Shown one piece after another: positions 46,148 to 55,113 of a stretch of DNA of 64,000 bases. The DNA is taken from the NCBI GenBank assembly GCA_963710745.1, contig CAVQBP010000024.1:1054001-1118000 (forward strand). The letters are read 5' to 3'. Position 1 is the stretch's first letter, and each line of letters opens with the position of its first letter. Made by a program: the position numbers and the translations under genes. The DNA is from CAVQBP01 sp963710745. Lineage in GTDB: Bacteria; Bacteroidota; Ignavibacteria; Ignavibacteriales; Ignavibacteriaceae. Below the pieces are notes generated by a model, which had not been told where the DNA came from, ran no database searches, and was given only the letters and a program-made list of their open reading frames with translations.

Positions 46148-47599
46148 ATGAAAATTTCGAAATTATATTCCGGACAAAAGCTAAAACAAATCATTTTAAT
46201 AATAATATTAAACATTATTATTACCTGTCCATTATTCTCAAAGAATAATGATTTATTCAAATCAATTGAGGATTCACATGATTCTCTTGCAGTTAAAGTT
46301 GATTCTGCTGCAATACAGGTTTTGAGCAGGACGGGAACTCCAAGCGCATCTGTTGCCGTTGTCAAAAATGGTATAATTGTATATCTGCAGGCATACGGAA
46401 ATGCAAAGCTTAATCCGGATGTAGCTGCAAAAACAGACATGCGCTATGCTATAGGATCTATCAGTAAACAATTTACAGCAGCTTCAATTCTTATACTTGA
46501 ACAGGAAGGCAAACTCTCACTAGATGATCCGGTTTCCAAATGGATGCCGGATCTAACCGATGCAGATGAAGTTACAATCCGCGAGCTTCTTTCTCACACA
46601 TCCGGTTACCAGGATTTCTGGCCCCAGGATTATGCACCTCCAATGATGCTTAAACCAATGCCTCCCCGGGAGATTCTGAATCGCTGGGCAAAAAAGCCGC
46701 TTGATTTTGAACCGGGAACAAAATGGCAGTACAGCAACACAAATTTTGTCATTGCTGCACAGATAGTTGAAAAAATAACCAATCAACCTTTCTTCGATTT
46801 CTTAAAAGATAATATTTTATATCCATTGGGATTATCCAGCGCGGTTAATTTTGATGAAGGAAAATTAACCGGAGAAGATCCGACAGGTTATATGCAGTAT
46901 GGTTTAGGACCTCTAAGACCGGCTCCGGAAGAAGGTGAAGGCTGGATGGCAGGTGCGGGAGAATTAGCAATGACTCCGCATGATCTCGCCAAATGGGATA
47001 TTTCAATGATCAAACAAAGTCTTTTGAATCCAGAATCATACAAAGAACTCGAAACCGAAGTTCTTCTTAAAAACGGGGTCGGAACCCGGTACGGCCTGGG
47101 AGTACAGGTTGGAATGATGAACAATCACCGCATGCTTTCGCATGGCGGTGAAGTATCAGGTTTCACAGCTTATAATGCCGTATTCCCTGATGACAGTGCT
47201 GCTGTTGTTGTGTTAACAAATCAGGATGCTTCACCGGCTGCAGGAGCTATTGCCCGTAAAATATTCAGTATCTTATTTAATTCACAAGATTCACAGACTA
47301 AAATACGAACTGAACAAGCCCGCGAAATATTTACGGGACTTCAGAATGGCACCATCGATCGCTCATTATTTACATCTGATGCAAATGCTTATTTCAGCGA
47401 TCAGGCTTTAAAAGATTTTCAATCCAGTTTGGATACCCTGGGCGAACCGGATGAGTTTGTTCAAACAGCTCAGCGTGAACGTGGCGGAATGCTGCTCCGT
47501 TTATTCCGGGTTGAGTTTAAAGATAGGAACTTACGTATATGGACTTACCAGATGCCCGATGGTAAACTGGAACAATACCAGGTAGCGCCGCAGCCTTAA
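46148..47599 (+). CDS. penicillin-binding-like serine hydrolase (beta-lactamase class C family)
   Basis: 483 residues from ATG 46148 (AAGGAT upstream). The membrane-spanning or signal region is at residues ~14-30. Catalytic motifs are Ser104-Ile-Ser-Lys107, Tyr195-Ser-Asn197 and a late HGGEVSG in place of KTG. The C-terminal ~100 residues form a small DUF3471-like tail. These proteins act as D-aminopeptidases, esterases or transpeptidase relatives. It is the fourth gene after the PP2C/STAS group. Confidence 0.9.
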   Translation: MKISKLYSGQKLKQIILIIILNIIITCPLFSKNNDLFKSIEDSHDSLAVKVDSAAIQVLSRTGTPSASVAVVKNGIIVYLQAYGNAKLNPDVAAKTDMRYAIGSISKQFTAASILILEQEGKLSLDDPVSKWMPDLTDADEVTIRELLSHTSGYQDFWPQDYAPPMMLKPMPPREILNRWAKKPLDFEPGTKWQYSNTNFVIAAQIVEKITNQPFFDFLKDNILYPLGLSSAVNFDEGKLTGEDPTGYMQYGLGPLRPAPEEGEGWMAGAGELAMTPHDLAKWDISMIKQSLLNPESYKELETEVLLKNGVGTRYGLGVQVGMMNNHRMLSHGGEVSGFTAYNAVFPDDSAAVVVLTNQDASPAAGAIARKIFSILFNSQDSQTKIRTEQAREIFTGLQNGTIDRSLFTSDANAYFSDQALKDFQSSLDTLGEPDEFVQTAQRERGGMLLRLFRVEFKDRNLRIWTYQMPDGKLEQYQVAPQP

Positions 47600-47759
47600 T
47601 AAAATATATATTAAAAGTGACCTGATAAAACTATTAATAATGGCAATGCCATTTATTTTAAAAATTCGGGATATCTCAGCGATGCCTGCTTTTAATTAAG
47701 TTCGGCAGAATGAGCATACCTATTCACTTTAGCCAAATAAATTAATTAGATAATAAGAT

Positions 47760-50444
47760 ATGATCAACGAAACATTTCTTCATTACAAAATTTTAGAAAA
47801 ACTCGGCGAAGGAGGAATGGGTGAAGTCTACAAAGCGCAAGACACTAAGCTTGACCGCTTTGTTGCACTGAAGTTTCTTTCTTCTCAGCTTACTGCGACT
47901 GAAGAAGAAAAAGCACGCTTTATCCAGGAAGCCAAAGCAGCCTCTGCAATGAACCATCCGAACGTTTGTACAATTTATTCCATAGAAGAATACAACAGCC
48001 GGTTATTTATTTCAATGGAATACGTTGAAGGAAGAACATTAAAGGATAAAAAGGATTATTTATCCGAAAAACAAAAACTTGAGATCAGCGTGCAGGTTGC
48101 AGAAGGTTTAGCCGCTGCGCACGAAAAAGAAATTGTTCACCGCGATATTAAACCAGAAAACATTATGATCCGAATTGATGGTATCGCACAGATAATGGAT
48201 TTCGGTCTGGCAAAAATATACACAGATAAAAATGCTTCCAGGCTTACAAAAGTCGGTACTACAATGGGAACGCTCGGATATATGTCTCCTGAGCAAATAC
48301 AAGGACAGGATGTAGATTACAGAACAGACATTTTTTCTTTTGGAATTGTCCTTTACGAATTGTTCGCCGGTGAATCTCCATTCAAAGGGTTGCATGAGAC
48401 TGCAATAATTTATGAAATTGTAAATACCGAAGCTCCTCCCCTCTCAACTGTCAAAAAGGATATTGATCCTGAGCTTGACAGAATAATTTTGGAATGTTTA
48501 GAAAAAGAAAAAGATGAGCGTTGTCAGTCAGCTAAAGAACTGGCCAAGAATTTAAGAAAAATTAAAAAATCAACTGGAGACAGGAAAAGCAGAATATATA
48601 ATGCTGACACTACTGCGGGAAAAACAGGAAACGTATCTCAGGTTTCAAAAACTTCAGGCGCTTTTTCAATTGAATTATTAAATCATAGATTCGATTTGTC
48701 AAAATTATTCAGAATGAAATATGTTCCATGGACTATTGCAGTAATTTTTCTAGCGATTATCATTTTCTTATTACTTAATAAATCAACAGTCTCCAATAAT
48801 GGATTCGTAAAGTTCGAGCAATTAACTGAACAATCCGGTGAAGAATTGTTTCCGGATATTTCTCCAGATGAAAATTATATTACTTACACCAAATCGGTAA
48901 ATAGTGTTCAACATATTTTCATACAACGAATCGGCGGCGGAAATGCAATAGATCTAACGAAGGATTCAAAATTTGATAATTATCAATCTGCGTTTTCTCC
49001 CGACGACCAGTTAATCGTTTTTCGCTCTGAAAGAGATGGCGGTGGTTTATTTTTAATGGGATCTACAGGTGAATCTGTTCGGAGGCTGACAAATTTCGGT
49101 TATAATCCGTCATGGTCGCCGGATAGTAAAAAAATTATTCTTGCCACTGAAATGGTTGAACATCCTTATAATAGGAATTCAGTCAGCAGCCTTTGGACTG
49201 CAGAAATAGGTACTGGTAAGATGGAGAAAATTTATGATGGAGATGCTGTGCAACCATCATGGTCACCTGACGGGAAATGGATTACCTTCTGGGGACTTCC
49301 AGAAGGAACAGGGAAAAGAACGATATGGGTTATTAAGGCTACTGATGGAAAACCTGTACAAATTACAAATGACAACTATATAAACTGGAGCCCCTTCTGG
49401 TCATCCGACAATAATTATCTTTATTTTTCCAGCAACAGGGGCGGAAGTATGAATTTATGGAAAGTAGCATTTAATGATGATTCGGGCGAATTCTCAACGG
49501 TATTTGAACCGGTTATCACTCCTTCACTTTCCAGTGTAATGGCTAAATTGTCGCGCGATGGGAAAAAATTAATTTATGTAGCACAGGATACAAGAGCTAA
49601 TATATACAAAATTGGCTTTGACCCGGTTGAAGAAAAAATTAGTGGGAATCCTGAACCAGTTACAGAAGGATCAAAACAATTTTCTTATCCTTCTGTCTCA
49701 CCTGATAATACGCAAATAGCAGCGGGAACTTTTGGACAGCAGGAAGACATTTACATTATTAATACGGATGGATCAGGGTTTACCAGGTTAACAAATGATA
49801 TCTTTAAGGACAGATGTCCCAATTGGTCACCAGACGGAAAGCATTTGGTTTTCTTTTCCGACAGATCCGGGAAATATGAAATTTGGGAAATAGATATAGA
49901 TGGGAGCAACCTGAAACAATTGACACAAACTAATGGAATTGCGTCCATGCCGCATTGGTTGCCAGACGGGAAAGCAATTGTGTACTCTACAAGTTCGATT
50001 GAAAATAAAACTTCAAACTATTTATTATACCTTGATAGTACAAAAAGCCCGAACACTGTGGAGTTACCGGATTATTATGATAAAGGAAAGTATTTCTTCG
50101 AACATTCTGTTTCTCCTAATGGAAATTACATTGCCGGAACAGGGATAGATAAAATTGGTAATTACATTTCGATAATCACATATTCTTTGGTAGATAAGAG
50201 CTACAAAAAGGTTTCTAATACAGGTATGGGTCCAATCTGGCTTAAGGACAGCAAAAGAATTTTATTTTTAGATAACGACAAGTTTTATATACTTAATATA
50301 ATTACGGGAGATAAAAAATTTATTTATGACCCGCAAAGATCAGTCCCCAACGGTTGGAGTTATTACATATCACCCGACAACAAATGGATTTATTTCGTTA
50401 AGCGGGAAAAAGAATCCGATGTCTGGATGGGATATTTACAATAA
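47760..50444 (+). CDS. Ser/Thr kinase with PD40/TolB-type propeller
   Basis: 894 residues. The Hanks-type kinase domain is at ~9-265: glycine loop GEGGMGEVY, Lys38 in VALKFL, HRDIKPEN around residue 128, DFG at 147-149, SPEQ in the activation segment. A membrane helix (PWTIAVIFLAIIIFLLLN) follows. The outer part is a beta-propeller of about ten PD40 repeats, for example SWSPDGKWITFW and WSPDGKHLVFFSDRSG. It would transduce binding of an extracellular ligand into phosphorylation; its kinase site is intact. First of four related kinase-type starts within 4 kb. Confidence 0.94.
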   Translation: MINETFLHYKILEKLGEGGMGEVYKAQDTKLDRFVALKFLSSQLTATEEEKARFIQEAKAASAMNHPNVCTIYSIEEYNSRLFISMEYVEGRTLKDKKDYLSEKQKLEISVQVAEGLAAAHEKEIVHRDIKPENIMIRIDGIAQIMDFGLAKIYTDKNASRLTKVGTTMGTLGYMSPEQIQGQDVDYRTDIFSFGIVLYELFAGESPFKGLHETAIIYEIVNTEAPPLSTVKKDIDPELDRIILECLEKEKDERCQSAKELAKNLRKIKKSTGDRKSRIYNADTTAGKTGNVSQVSKTSGAFSIELLNHRFDLSKLFRMKYVPWTIAVIFLAIIIFLLLNKSTVSNNGFVKFEQLTEQSGEELFPDISPDENYITYTKSVNSVQHIFIQRIGGGNAIDLTKDSKFDNYQSAFSPDDQLIVFRSERDGGGLFLMGSTGESVRRLTNFGYNPSWSPDSKKIILATEMVEHPYNRNSVSSLWTAEIGTGKMEKIYDGDAVQPSWSPDGKWITFWGLPEGTGKRTIWVIKATDGKPVQITNDNYINWSPFWSSDNNYLYFSSNRGGSMNLWKVAFNDDSGEFSTVFEPVITPSLSSVMAKLSRDGKKLIYVAQDTRANIYKIGFDPVEEKISGNPEPVTEGSKQFSYPSVSPDNTQIAAGTFGQQEDIYIINTDGSGFTRLTNDIFKDRCPNWSPDGKHLVFFSDRSGKYEIWEIDIDGSNLKQLTQTNGIASMPHWLPDGKAIVYSTSSIENKTSNYLLYLDSTKSPNTVELPDYYDKGKYFFEHSVSPNGNYIAGTGIDKIGNYISIITYSLVDKSYKKVSNTGMGPIWLKDSKRILFLDNDKFYILNIITGDKKFIYDPQRSVPNGWSYYISPDNKWIYFVKREKESDVWMGYLQ

Positions 50445-50463
50445 TTATTAAAGTGAGACCTAA

Positions 50464-51207
50464 ATGATTGGCGAAACCATACTCCATTATAAAATATTAC
50501 AGAAACTCGGCGAAGGTGGAATGGGTGTAGTATATCTTGCCGAAGATAGAAAGCTAAAACGGCAGGTTGCAATAAAATTTTTACCACATCATATATCTGC
50601 AAATGAAGTTGAACGTAAACGATTTGAAATCGAAGCACAAGCCGCCGCATCATTAAATCACCCCAATATTGCCACAATTTACGCTATTGAAGAATCGGGT
50701 GACGATACATTTATTGTAATGGAATATCGTAGAAATAAAGAGAGAATGTCAATTCCGTCTCTCCATGAACGTCGTGAGGATATTCCTCTATTGGCAGAAC
50801 ATCTTCTAAAAAGTTTTGCTGCAGCTCAAAAGAAACAAGCGAAGGCATTTGATGCTGATTTACAACTCCGTTTAAGACAGCAGTTATGGCGCGGAAATAT
50901 CCGTGAGCTGCAAAATTTTATAGAACGCATAGTTACAACAGCACCAGCTGAAGTAGAAATCCTGAAAGAAAGCCATTTGCCGCCGGATTTTAGAAAAGAA
51001 TATAAAGAATCAAAACAGTCTAATGATCTCTACTTAGCCAACCAATCGCTTAATGAAAATCTTGAAGCTATAGAGGCAAAACTCATAAAGCAGGCATTGA
51101 TTGAAAATAATTGGAATCAATCTCAGGCAGCACGCACTTTGAAAATAGCAGGGCATACCATGAGATATAAAATGAAAAAATTGGGCATTACAAATCCTCA
51201 CGTATAA
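50464..51207 (+). CDS. chimera: kinase N-lobe joined to sigma-54 activator C-terminal part
   Basis: 247 residues. Residues 1-88 are a normal kinase N-lobe (GEGGMGVVYLAED, Lys38) that ends at the hinge after FIVMEY; the catalytic HRD, DFG and C-lobe are missing. From about residue 95 it is the end of an enhancer-binding protein: IPSLHERREDIPLLAEHLLK and WRGNIRELQNFIERIV (sensor-2 part of AAA+), then a Fis-type helix-turn-helix NWNQSQAARTLKIAGHTMRY. Walker A, Walker B and GAFTGA are absent. The frame is open throughout with SD GAGA before ATG. Either an internal deletion product or a true small DNA-binding protein. Confidence 0.85.
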   Translation: MIGETILHYKILQKLGEGGMGVVYLAEDRKLKRQVAIKFLPHHISANEVERKRFEIEAQAAASLNHPNIATIYAIEESGDDTFIVMEYRRNKERMSIPSLHERREDIPLLAEHLLKSFAAAQKKQAKAFDADLQLRLRQQLWRGNIRELQNFIERIVTTAPAEVEILKESHLPPDFRKEYKESKQSNDLYLANQSLNENLEAIEAKLIKQALIENNWNQSQAARTLKIAGHTMRYKMKKLGITNPHV

Positions 51208-51299
51208 ATAAAACAGAAATTTGTATTTTAGATTAAAGCGTGTTTTTTAATTTGATAATCAGTCCTTAGCTCTATTCATTTTTAAAAGGTATTTCACTA

Positions 51300-51386
51300 T
51301 TGATTGTTGAAACAATTTTACACTATAAATTTCTGGAGAAGCTGGACGAGGGGGAACCTGTCCCCCGAAGCATTCTTAATTATTAA
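51300..51386 (+). pseudogene. decayed 5' end of a Ser/Thr kinase gene (copy A)
   Basis: A 28-codon frame from TTG at 51300 reads LIVETILHYKFLEKLDEG, clearly the kinase N-terminal segment MIGETILHYKILQKLGEG of the gene just upstream. After DEG it turns into unrelated sequence (EPVPRSILNY) and stops at 51386. An AAAAGG ribosome-site-like stretch precedes it. It is a remnant, not a gene, and shows a further kinase copy once stood here. Confidence 0.7.
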
Positions 51387-51396
51387 CTTTACTCTT

Positions 51397-51486
51397 ATGA
51401 TTGGAAAAACAATTCTACATTAGAATACTTGTGAAATATAATTAAATTACCTTGGTGAGAGAGGATCATCCTCTGGTGCTTTTTAT
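51397..51486 (+). pseudogene. decayed 5' end of a Ser/Thr kinase gene (copy B)
   Basis: From ATG 51397 the frame reads MIGKTILH, then TAG, and 24 bp further in the same frame another stop. The same frame then reads LGERGSSSGAFY, matching LGEGGMGVVY of kinase glycine loops with two extra codons. Start, hydrophobic His motif and glycine loop are in the same order as in the intact kinases. This is a second broken copy placed directly after copy A and 79 bp before the next intact kinase. Confidence 0.7.
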
Positions 51487-51565
51487 AATTACAAATTTGT
51501 GAATAATATATTATATTTTTGTTAGTAATAGAATATGTTGATAAAATAATTAGTAAAAAGGTTTT

Positions 51566-54193
51566 ATGATCGGTCAGAATATTCTGCATTATAAAATTTT
51601 AGATAAACTGGGACAGGGGGGAATGGGTATAGTTTATCTTGCTGAAGATACACGGCTTGAACGTAAAGTAGCAATAAAATTTTTACCTCATCATATCTCC
51701 GCAAATATAGAAGAAAAAGAAAGATTTAAAATTGAAGCCCGGGCGGCGGCGGCACTGAATCATCCCAATATAGCAACAATACACGCTATAGAAGAGACTG
51801 ATGATGCAAGGGGAGAAGAAGAAATGTTCATTGTTATGGAATATATAGAAGGACATGAATTAAAAGATGTTATTGAGCATAAGCATGCTGCGGATGAAAA
51901 TATTCAGCACCTGCAGCTGGATGATATTATTGATTATGCAATACAAATTGCAGAAGGCCTGGAAGCCGCACATAAAAAGGAAATTGTACACCGGGATATA
52001 AAATCTTCCAACATTATGATTACTGAAAACGGGAAAATAAAAATAATGGATTTTGGTCTGGCAAAAATACGGGGAGGAAGCCACTTAACAACCATTGGTT
52101 CTACTATCGGTACTGCGGCATATATGTCCCCCGAGCAGGCAAGAGGAGATGAAGTCGATAACAGATCAGATATATGGTCATTCGGCGTTCTGCTTTATGA
52201 AATGCTTACCGGTAAACTGCCTTTCAGGGGGGAATATGACCAGGCAATTATTTATTCTATTCTGAGTGAAAAACCTGAACCCATTCCGCATAATAATTTC
52301 CCTGATTCACTGGTGAACATTGTTAACAAGTGCCTTCAAAAGGATAAAAGGACCAGGTACCAGACAGTATCAAAATTATTAGACGATCTTAAAAGAATTA
52401 AAAAAAATCCGGATACAAATTTAGAAATCGAATTAAATAAAAAAGATAATTACAGGCACAAAAATCTTTTTATAGTAAGCGGGATAAGTCTGTTTGTTAT
52501 TATTCTTCTTTTCGTTTTTCCGTTAAGCCGTAATTTTTTTATCTCTTTGATTAACTCCCCGTCTGTATCTACGGAAAAGCATTTGCTGATTCTTCCTTTT
52601 AATATTATCGGCGGAGATTCGAGCAGGCAGGCCTTTTGCGACGGTCTTGCCGAAACACTTTCAAGCAACCTTACGCAGATGGAACAATTTCAGGGCTCTC
52701 TTTGGGTTGTGCCTTCCGGCGATGTAATCCAAAATAAAATAAAAACTGCTGCTGAAGCCTATAAAATGTACGGTGCAAACCTTGTGGTTACGGGAAGTCT
52801 TCAGTTTTTAAATAATCTTTTAAGGCTGACAATAAATCTTGTTGATGCCAAAAACCTCAGGCAGCTTAATTCATCTATAATTGATGTCAAATCAAAGAAT
52901 ATTCCCACTACACAAAACAGGGTTGTCGTAAAATTACTTGAAATGCTGCATATCGAAATGAATCCGGGATTAAAGGGAATTCTGGATGCAGGACAAACTA
53001 CAATTCCTGAAGCTTACGAGTATTATGTACGCGGCAGAGGAAACCTCCAAAGGTATGAGAATCTTGATAATGTTGAAGAAGCTGTAAATTTATTTAAGCT
53101 GGCTGCAGAAAGCGATACTAATTATGCATTAGCTTATACAGGATTAGGAGAAGCCTATTTAAGAAAATACGAAATCACTCAACAGCCGGAACTGATAAAA
53201 TTAGCAAAAGAAAACGGGGAGAAAGCTTTTAAACTGGATAGTACGCTGGCACCTATTAATATCACTCTCGGAATGATATATTCCGAAACAGGTAATTATA
53301 AATCAGCAGTCGAACATTTCAAATCAGCACTATTGAATGATCCCAATAATGCTGCAGCGTTCAGGGGTCTGGCGAAAGCTTATGAATCCTCGGACAATAA
53401 TCCCGAAGCAGAGTTAATTTACAAAAGAGCTATTGAATTAAAACCGGACTACTGGGCGGGCTATAATGATTTGGGTGCTTTTTATTACAGGCACAGCCGC
53501 TATGAAGATGCGATAAACCAATTCAAAGAAGTTATTAAGTTAACACCTAATAATTACAAAGGGTATAATAATCTGGGGGGTATTTATTATCTGCTTGAAA
53601 AATGGCCTGATGCCCAGGAAATGTTTGAAAAATCTTTGAAAGTACGCAAATCTTATAATATATACTCCAACCTTGGTACTCTATATTATATAGAGGGCAA
53701 ATATGATAAAGCTGCAAAGATGTATGAAGAGGCTTTAAAAATAAATAACAACGACTATCTGACATGGGGAAATCTTGCCGCCGCTTATTTCGAAATCCCC
53801 GTGGATAAAGGAAAAGCAATATCAACTTATAAAACTGCAATTGCGCTGGCCGAAAAAAAATTAGAAATTAATCCAAACGATCCCGAAGTAATTTCGAATC
53901 TGGCAGGTTACTATGCTGACACCGGGGATTCATTAAAAGCTGTAAACATGATTACAAAAGCTGTAAGTAAGGCCCCGGACAATGAATTGGTAATGTACCG
54001 TGCAGCTGCTACTTATGAAATTTTGGGAAATAGAAAGAAAGCGCTTTATTGGATTGGACAGGCAATTACTAACGGGTATTCAAGATCCGAAATAGAACAT
54101 CAGCCTGAATTAAAAGGACTGATTGCCGATCAAAGATATAAAGAGTTAGTATCAAAAAAAAAGCAGCCGGGAATTAATTTATCCGGCTTTTGA
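51566..54193 (+). CDS. Ser/Thr kinase with FlgO/TolB-like and TPR domains
   Basis: 875 residues. Kinase domain ~9-275 with GQGGMGIVY, Lys38, HRDIKSSN, DFG, SPEQARG, all present. A membrane helix at ~290-322 (LFIVSGISLFVIILLFVFP) follows. The outer part begins with a TolB-N/FlgO-like region (LLILPFNIIGGDSSRQAFCD, GANLVVTGSLQ) and about 10 TPRs (~490-840), for example LGEAYLRKYE and GMIYSETGNYKSAVEHF. This group is common in Ignavibacteria-type genomes as part of large kinase families. Third intact member of this tandem array. Confidence 0.94.
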   Translation: MIGQNILHYKILDKLGQGGMGIVYLAEDTRLERKVAIKFLPHHISANIEEKERFKIEARAAAALNHPNIATIHAIEETDDARGEEEMFIVMEYIEGHELKDVIEHKHAADENIQHLQLDDIIDYAIQIAEGLEAAHKKEIVHRDIKSSNIMITENGKIKIMDFGLAKIRGGSHLTTIGSTIGTAAYMSPEQARGDEVDNRSDIWSFGVLLYEMLTGKLPFRGEYDQAIIYSILSEKPEPIPHNNFPDSLVNIVNKCLQKDKRTRYQTVSKLLDDLKRIKKNPDTNLEIELNKKDNYRHKNLFIVSGISLFVIILLFVFPLSRNFFISLINSPSVSTEKHLLILPFNIIGGDSSRQAFCDGLAETLSSNLTQMEQFQGSLWVVPSGDVIQNKIKTAAEAYKMYGANLVVTGSLQFLNNLLRLTINLVDAKNLRQLNSSIIDVKSKNIPTTQNRVVVKLLEMLHIEMNPGLKGILDAGQTTIPEAYEYYVRGRGNLQRYENLDNVEEAVNLFKLAAESDTNYALAYTGLGEAYLRKYEITQQPELIKLAKENGEKAFKLDSTLAPINITLGMIYSETGNYKSAVEHFKSALLNDPNNAAAFRGLAKAYESSDNNPEAELIYKRAIELKPDYWAGYNDLGAFYYRHSRYEDAINQFKEVIKLTPNNYKGYNNLGGIYYLLEKWPDAQEMFEKSLKVRKSYNIYSNLGTLYYIEGKYDKAAKMYEEALKINNNDYLTWGNLAAAYFEIPVDKGKAISTYKTAIALAEKKLEINPNDPEVISNLAGYYADTGDSLKAVNMITKAVSKAPDNELVMYRAAATYEILGNRKKALYWIGQAITNGYSRSEIEHQPELKGLIADQRYKELVSKKKQPGINLSGF

Positions 54194-54244
54194 GACTGCT
54201 GATAAATATTTTCTGTAAATTAAATAAATATTATGGAGGTGTAT

Positions 54245-54676
54245 ATGAAAGTTAAATTGATCCTGTTTGTAATCGGTTTTTTTATGATTGCCTTATCGGC
54301 CGGATTTTTTGAGCAGCCGGTTTCTCCCCCATCAAAAAATTATGATTTAACAATTATGAAAATGGGAAATGTATGGAAAGTGGTTCAATCGGATAATCAC
54401 AAAAATACAGAGGTAAAAGTAAAAAGGAATGAGACAATAACCTGGACTGTAGAAGGCTCAAATGCTTATCTGCAATTCCCTCAGGAATTGTTTAATCCTG
54501 TAGGTAAAGAAGATAGTCTAAGTAACGGTTATACAAAATTCCTAAAGAACGGTAAGAAATTAAAACTTAAAGTAAAAGACAGTGCCGTACCCGGAACTTA
54601 TGAGTATGCAGTATTTGTTACGGCAGACGGTGTTTTTGCACGAGGTGATTCACCACCGAAAATCATTATCAGATAA
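54245..54676 (+). CDS. exported small beta-rich hypothetical protein
   Basis: 143 residues from ATG 54245, which has GGAGG five bases upstream. Signal peptide at the N terminus (LILFVIGFFMIALSAGFF), then a single beta-rich domain with cupredoxin- or Ig-like rhythm: WKVVQSDNHKNTEVKVKRN, TITWTVEGSNAYLQFP and VPGTYEYAVFVTADGVF. No type 1 copper His/Cys set is evident. It may be read from the kinase promoter (51-bp gap). Hairpin follows. Confidence 0.65.
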   Translation: MKVKLILFVIGFFMIALSAGFFEQPVSPPSKNYDLTIMKMGNVWKVVQSDNHKNTEVKVKRNETITWTVEGSNAYLQFPQELFNPVGKEDSLSNGYTKFLKNGKKLKLKVKDSAVPGTYEYAVFVTADGVFARGDSPPKIIIR

Positions 54677-54686
54677 CATTCAATAA

Positions 54687-54718
54687 ATGTAGTGGCTGAA
54701 TATTCTCAGTCACTACAT
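54687..54718. terminator. 13-bp hairpin after the small exported protein
   Basis: ATGTAGTGGCTGA (54687-54699) pairs with TCAGTCACTACAT (54706-54718; one G-T pair) around a 6-base loop, 11 bp after the stop. No long T-run follows, so termination is likely but not certain. Confidence 0.65.
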
Positions 54719-55113
54719 CCTTAACCGGATGATTATAAGCACACCACAAAATCAAATTAAGATTTATCCTGAGAATAGATTTTAATTTCTAAAGACAATC
54801 TAATCTTCTGATTAAATGAATTCTTAATTAATACCTCATAAATATATTTAAAAGAATAGTTTATTAATTCTGATGCTGCAAAGAGCGTTTGTGATTATTA
54901 TCTATTAAAGATATGGGTAAGATCTGCCGTTGAAAAAACAATGAAAATTTATCTTTACATTATCACTAAACCCGTCTTTTCCTGCGTTTATTAATATAAA
55001 AAATTTTTATTGAAAAAGCCTTTGAAAATTATGACATAAAGAAAATATAGCAAATGCATATTATCCTAAAAAATTAAACTATAACGGAAAAATAATAGTT
55101 AAAGGAATCATTT
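54719..55113. other. 395-bp AT-rich intergenic region
   Basis: Spacer between the hairpin and the large T9SS cargo gene. I see no reading frame with support and no RNA gene. The last 30 bp before 55114 contain AAAGGA, the ribosome site of the cargo gene. It probably carries that gene's promoter. Confidence 0.45.
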
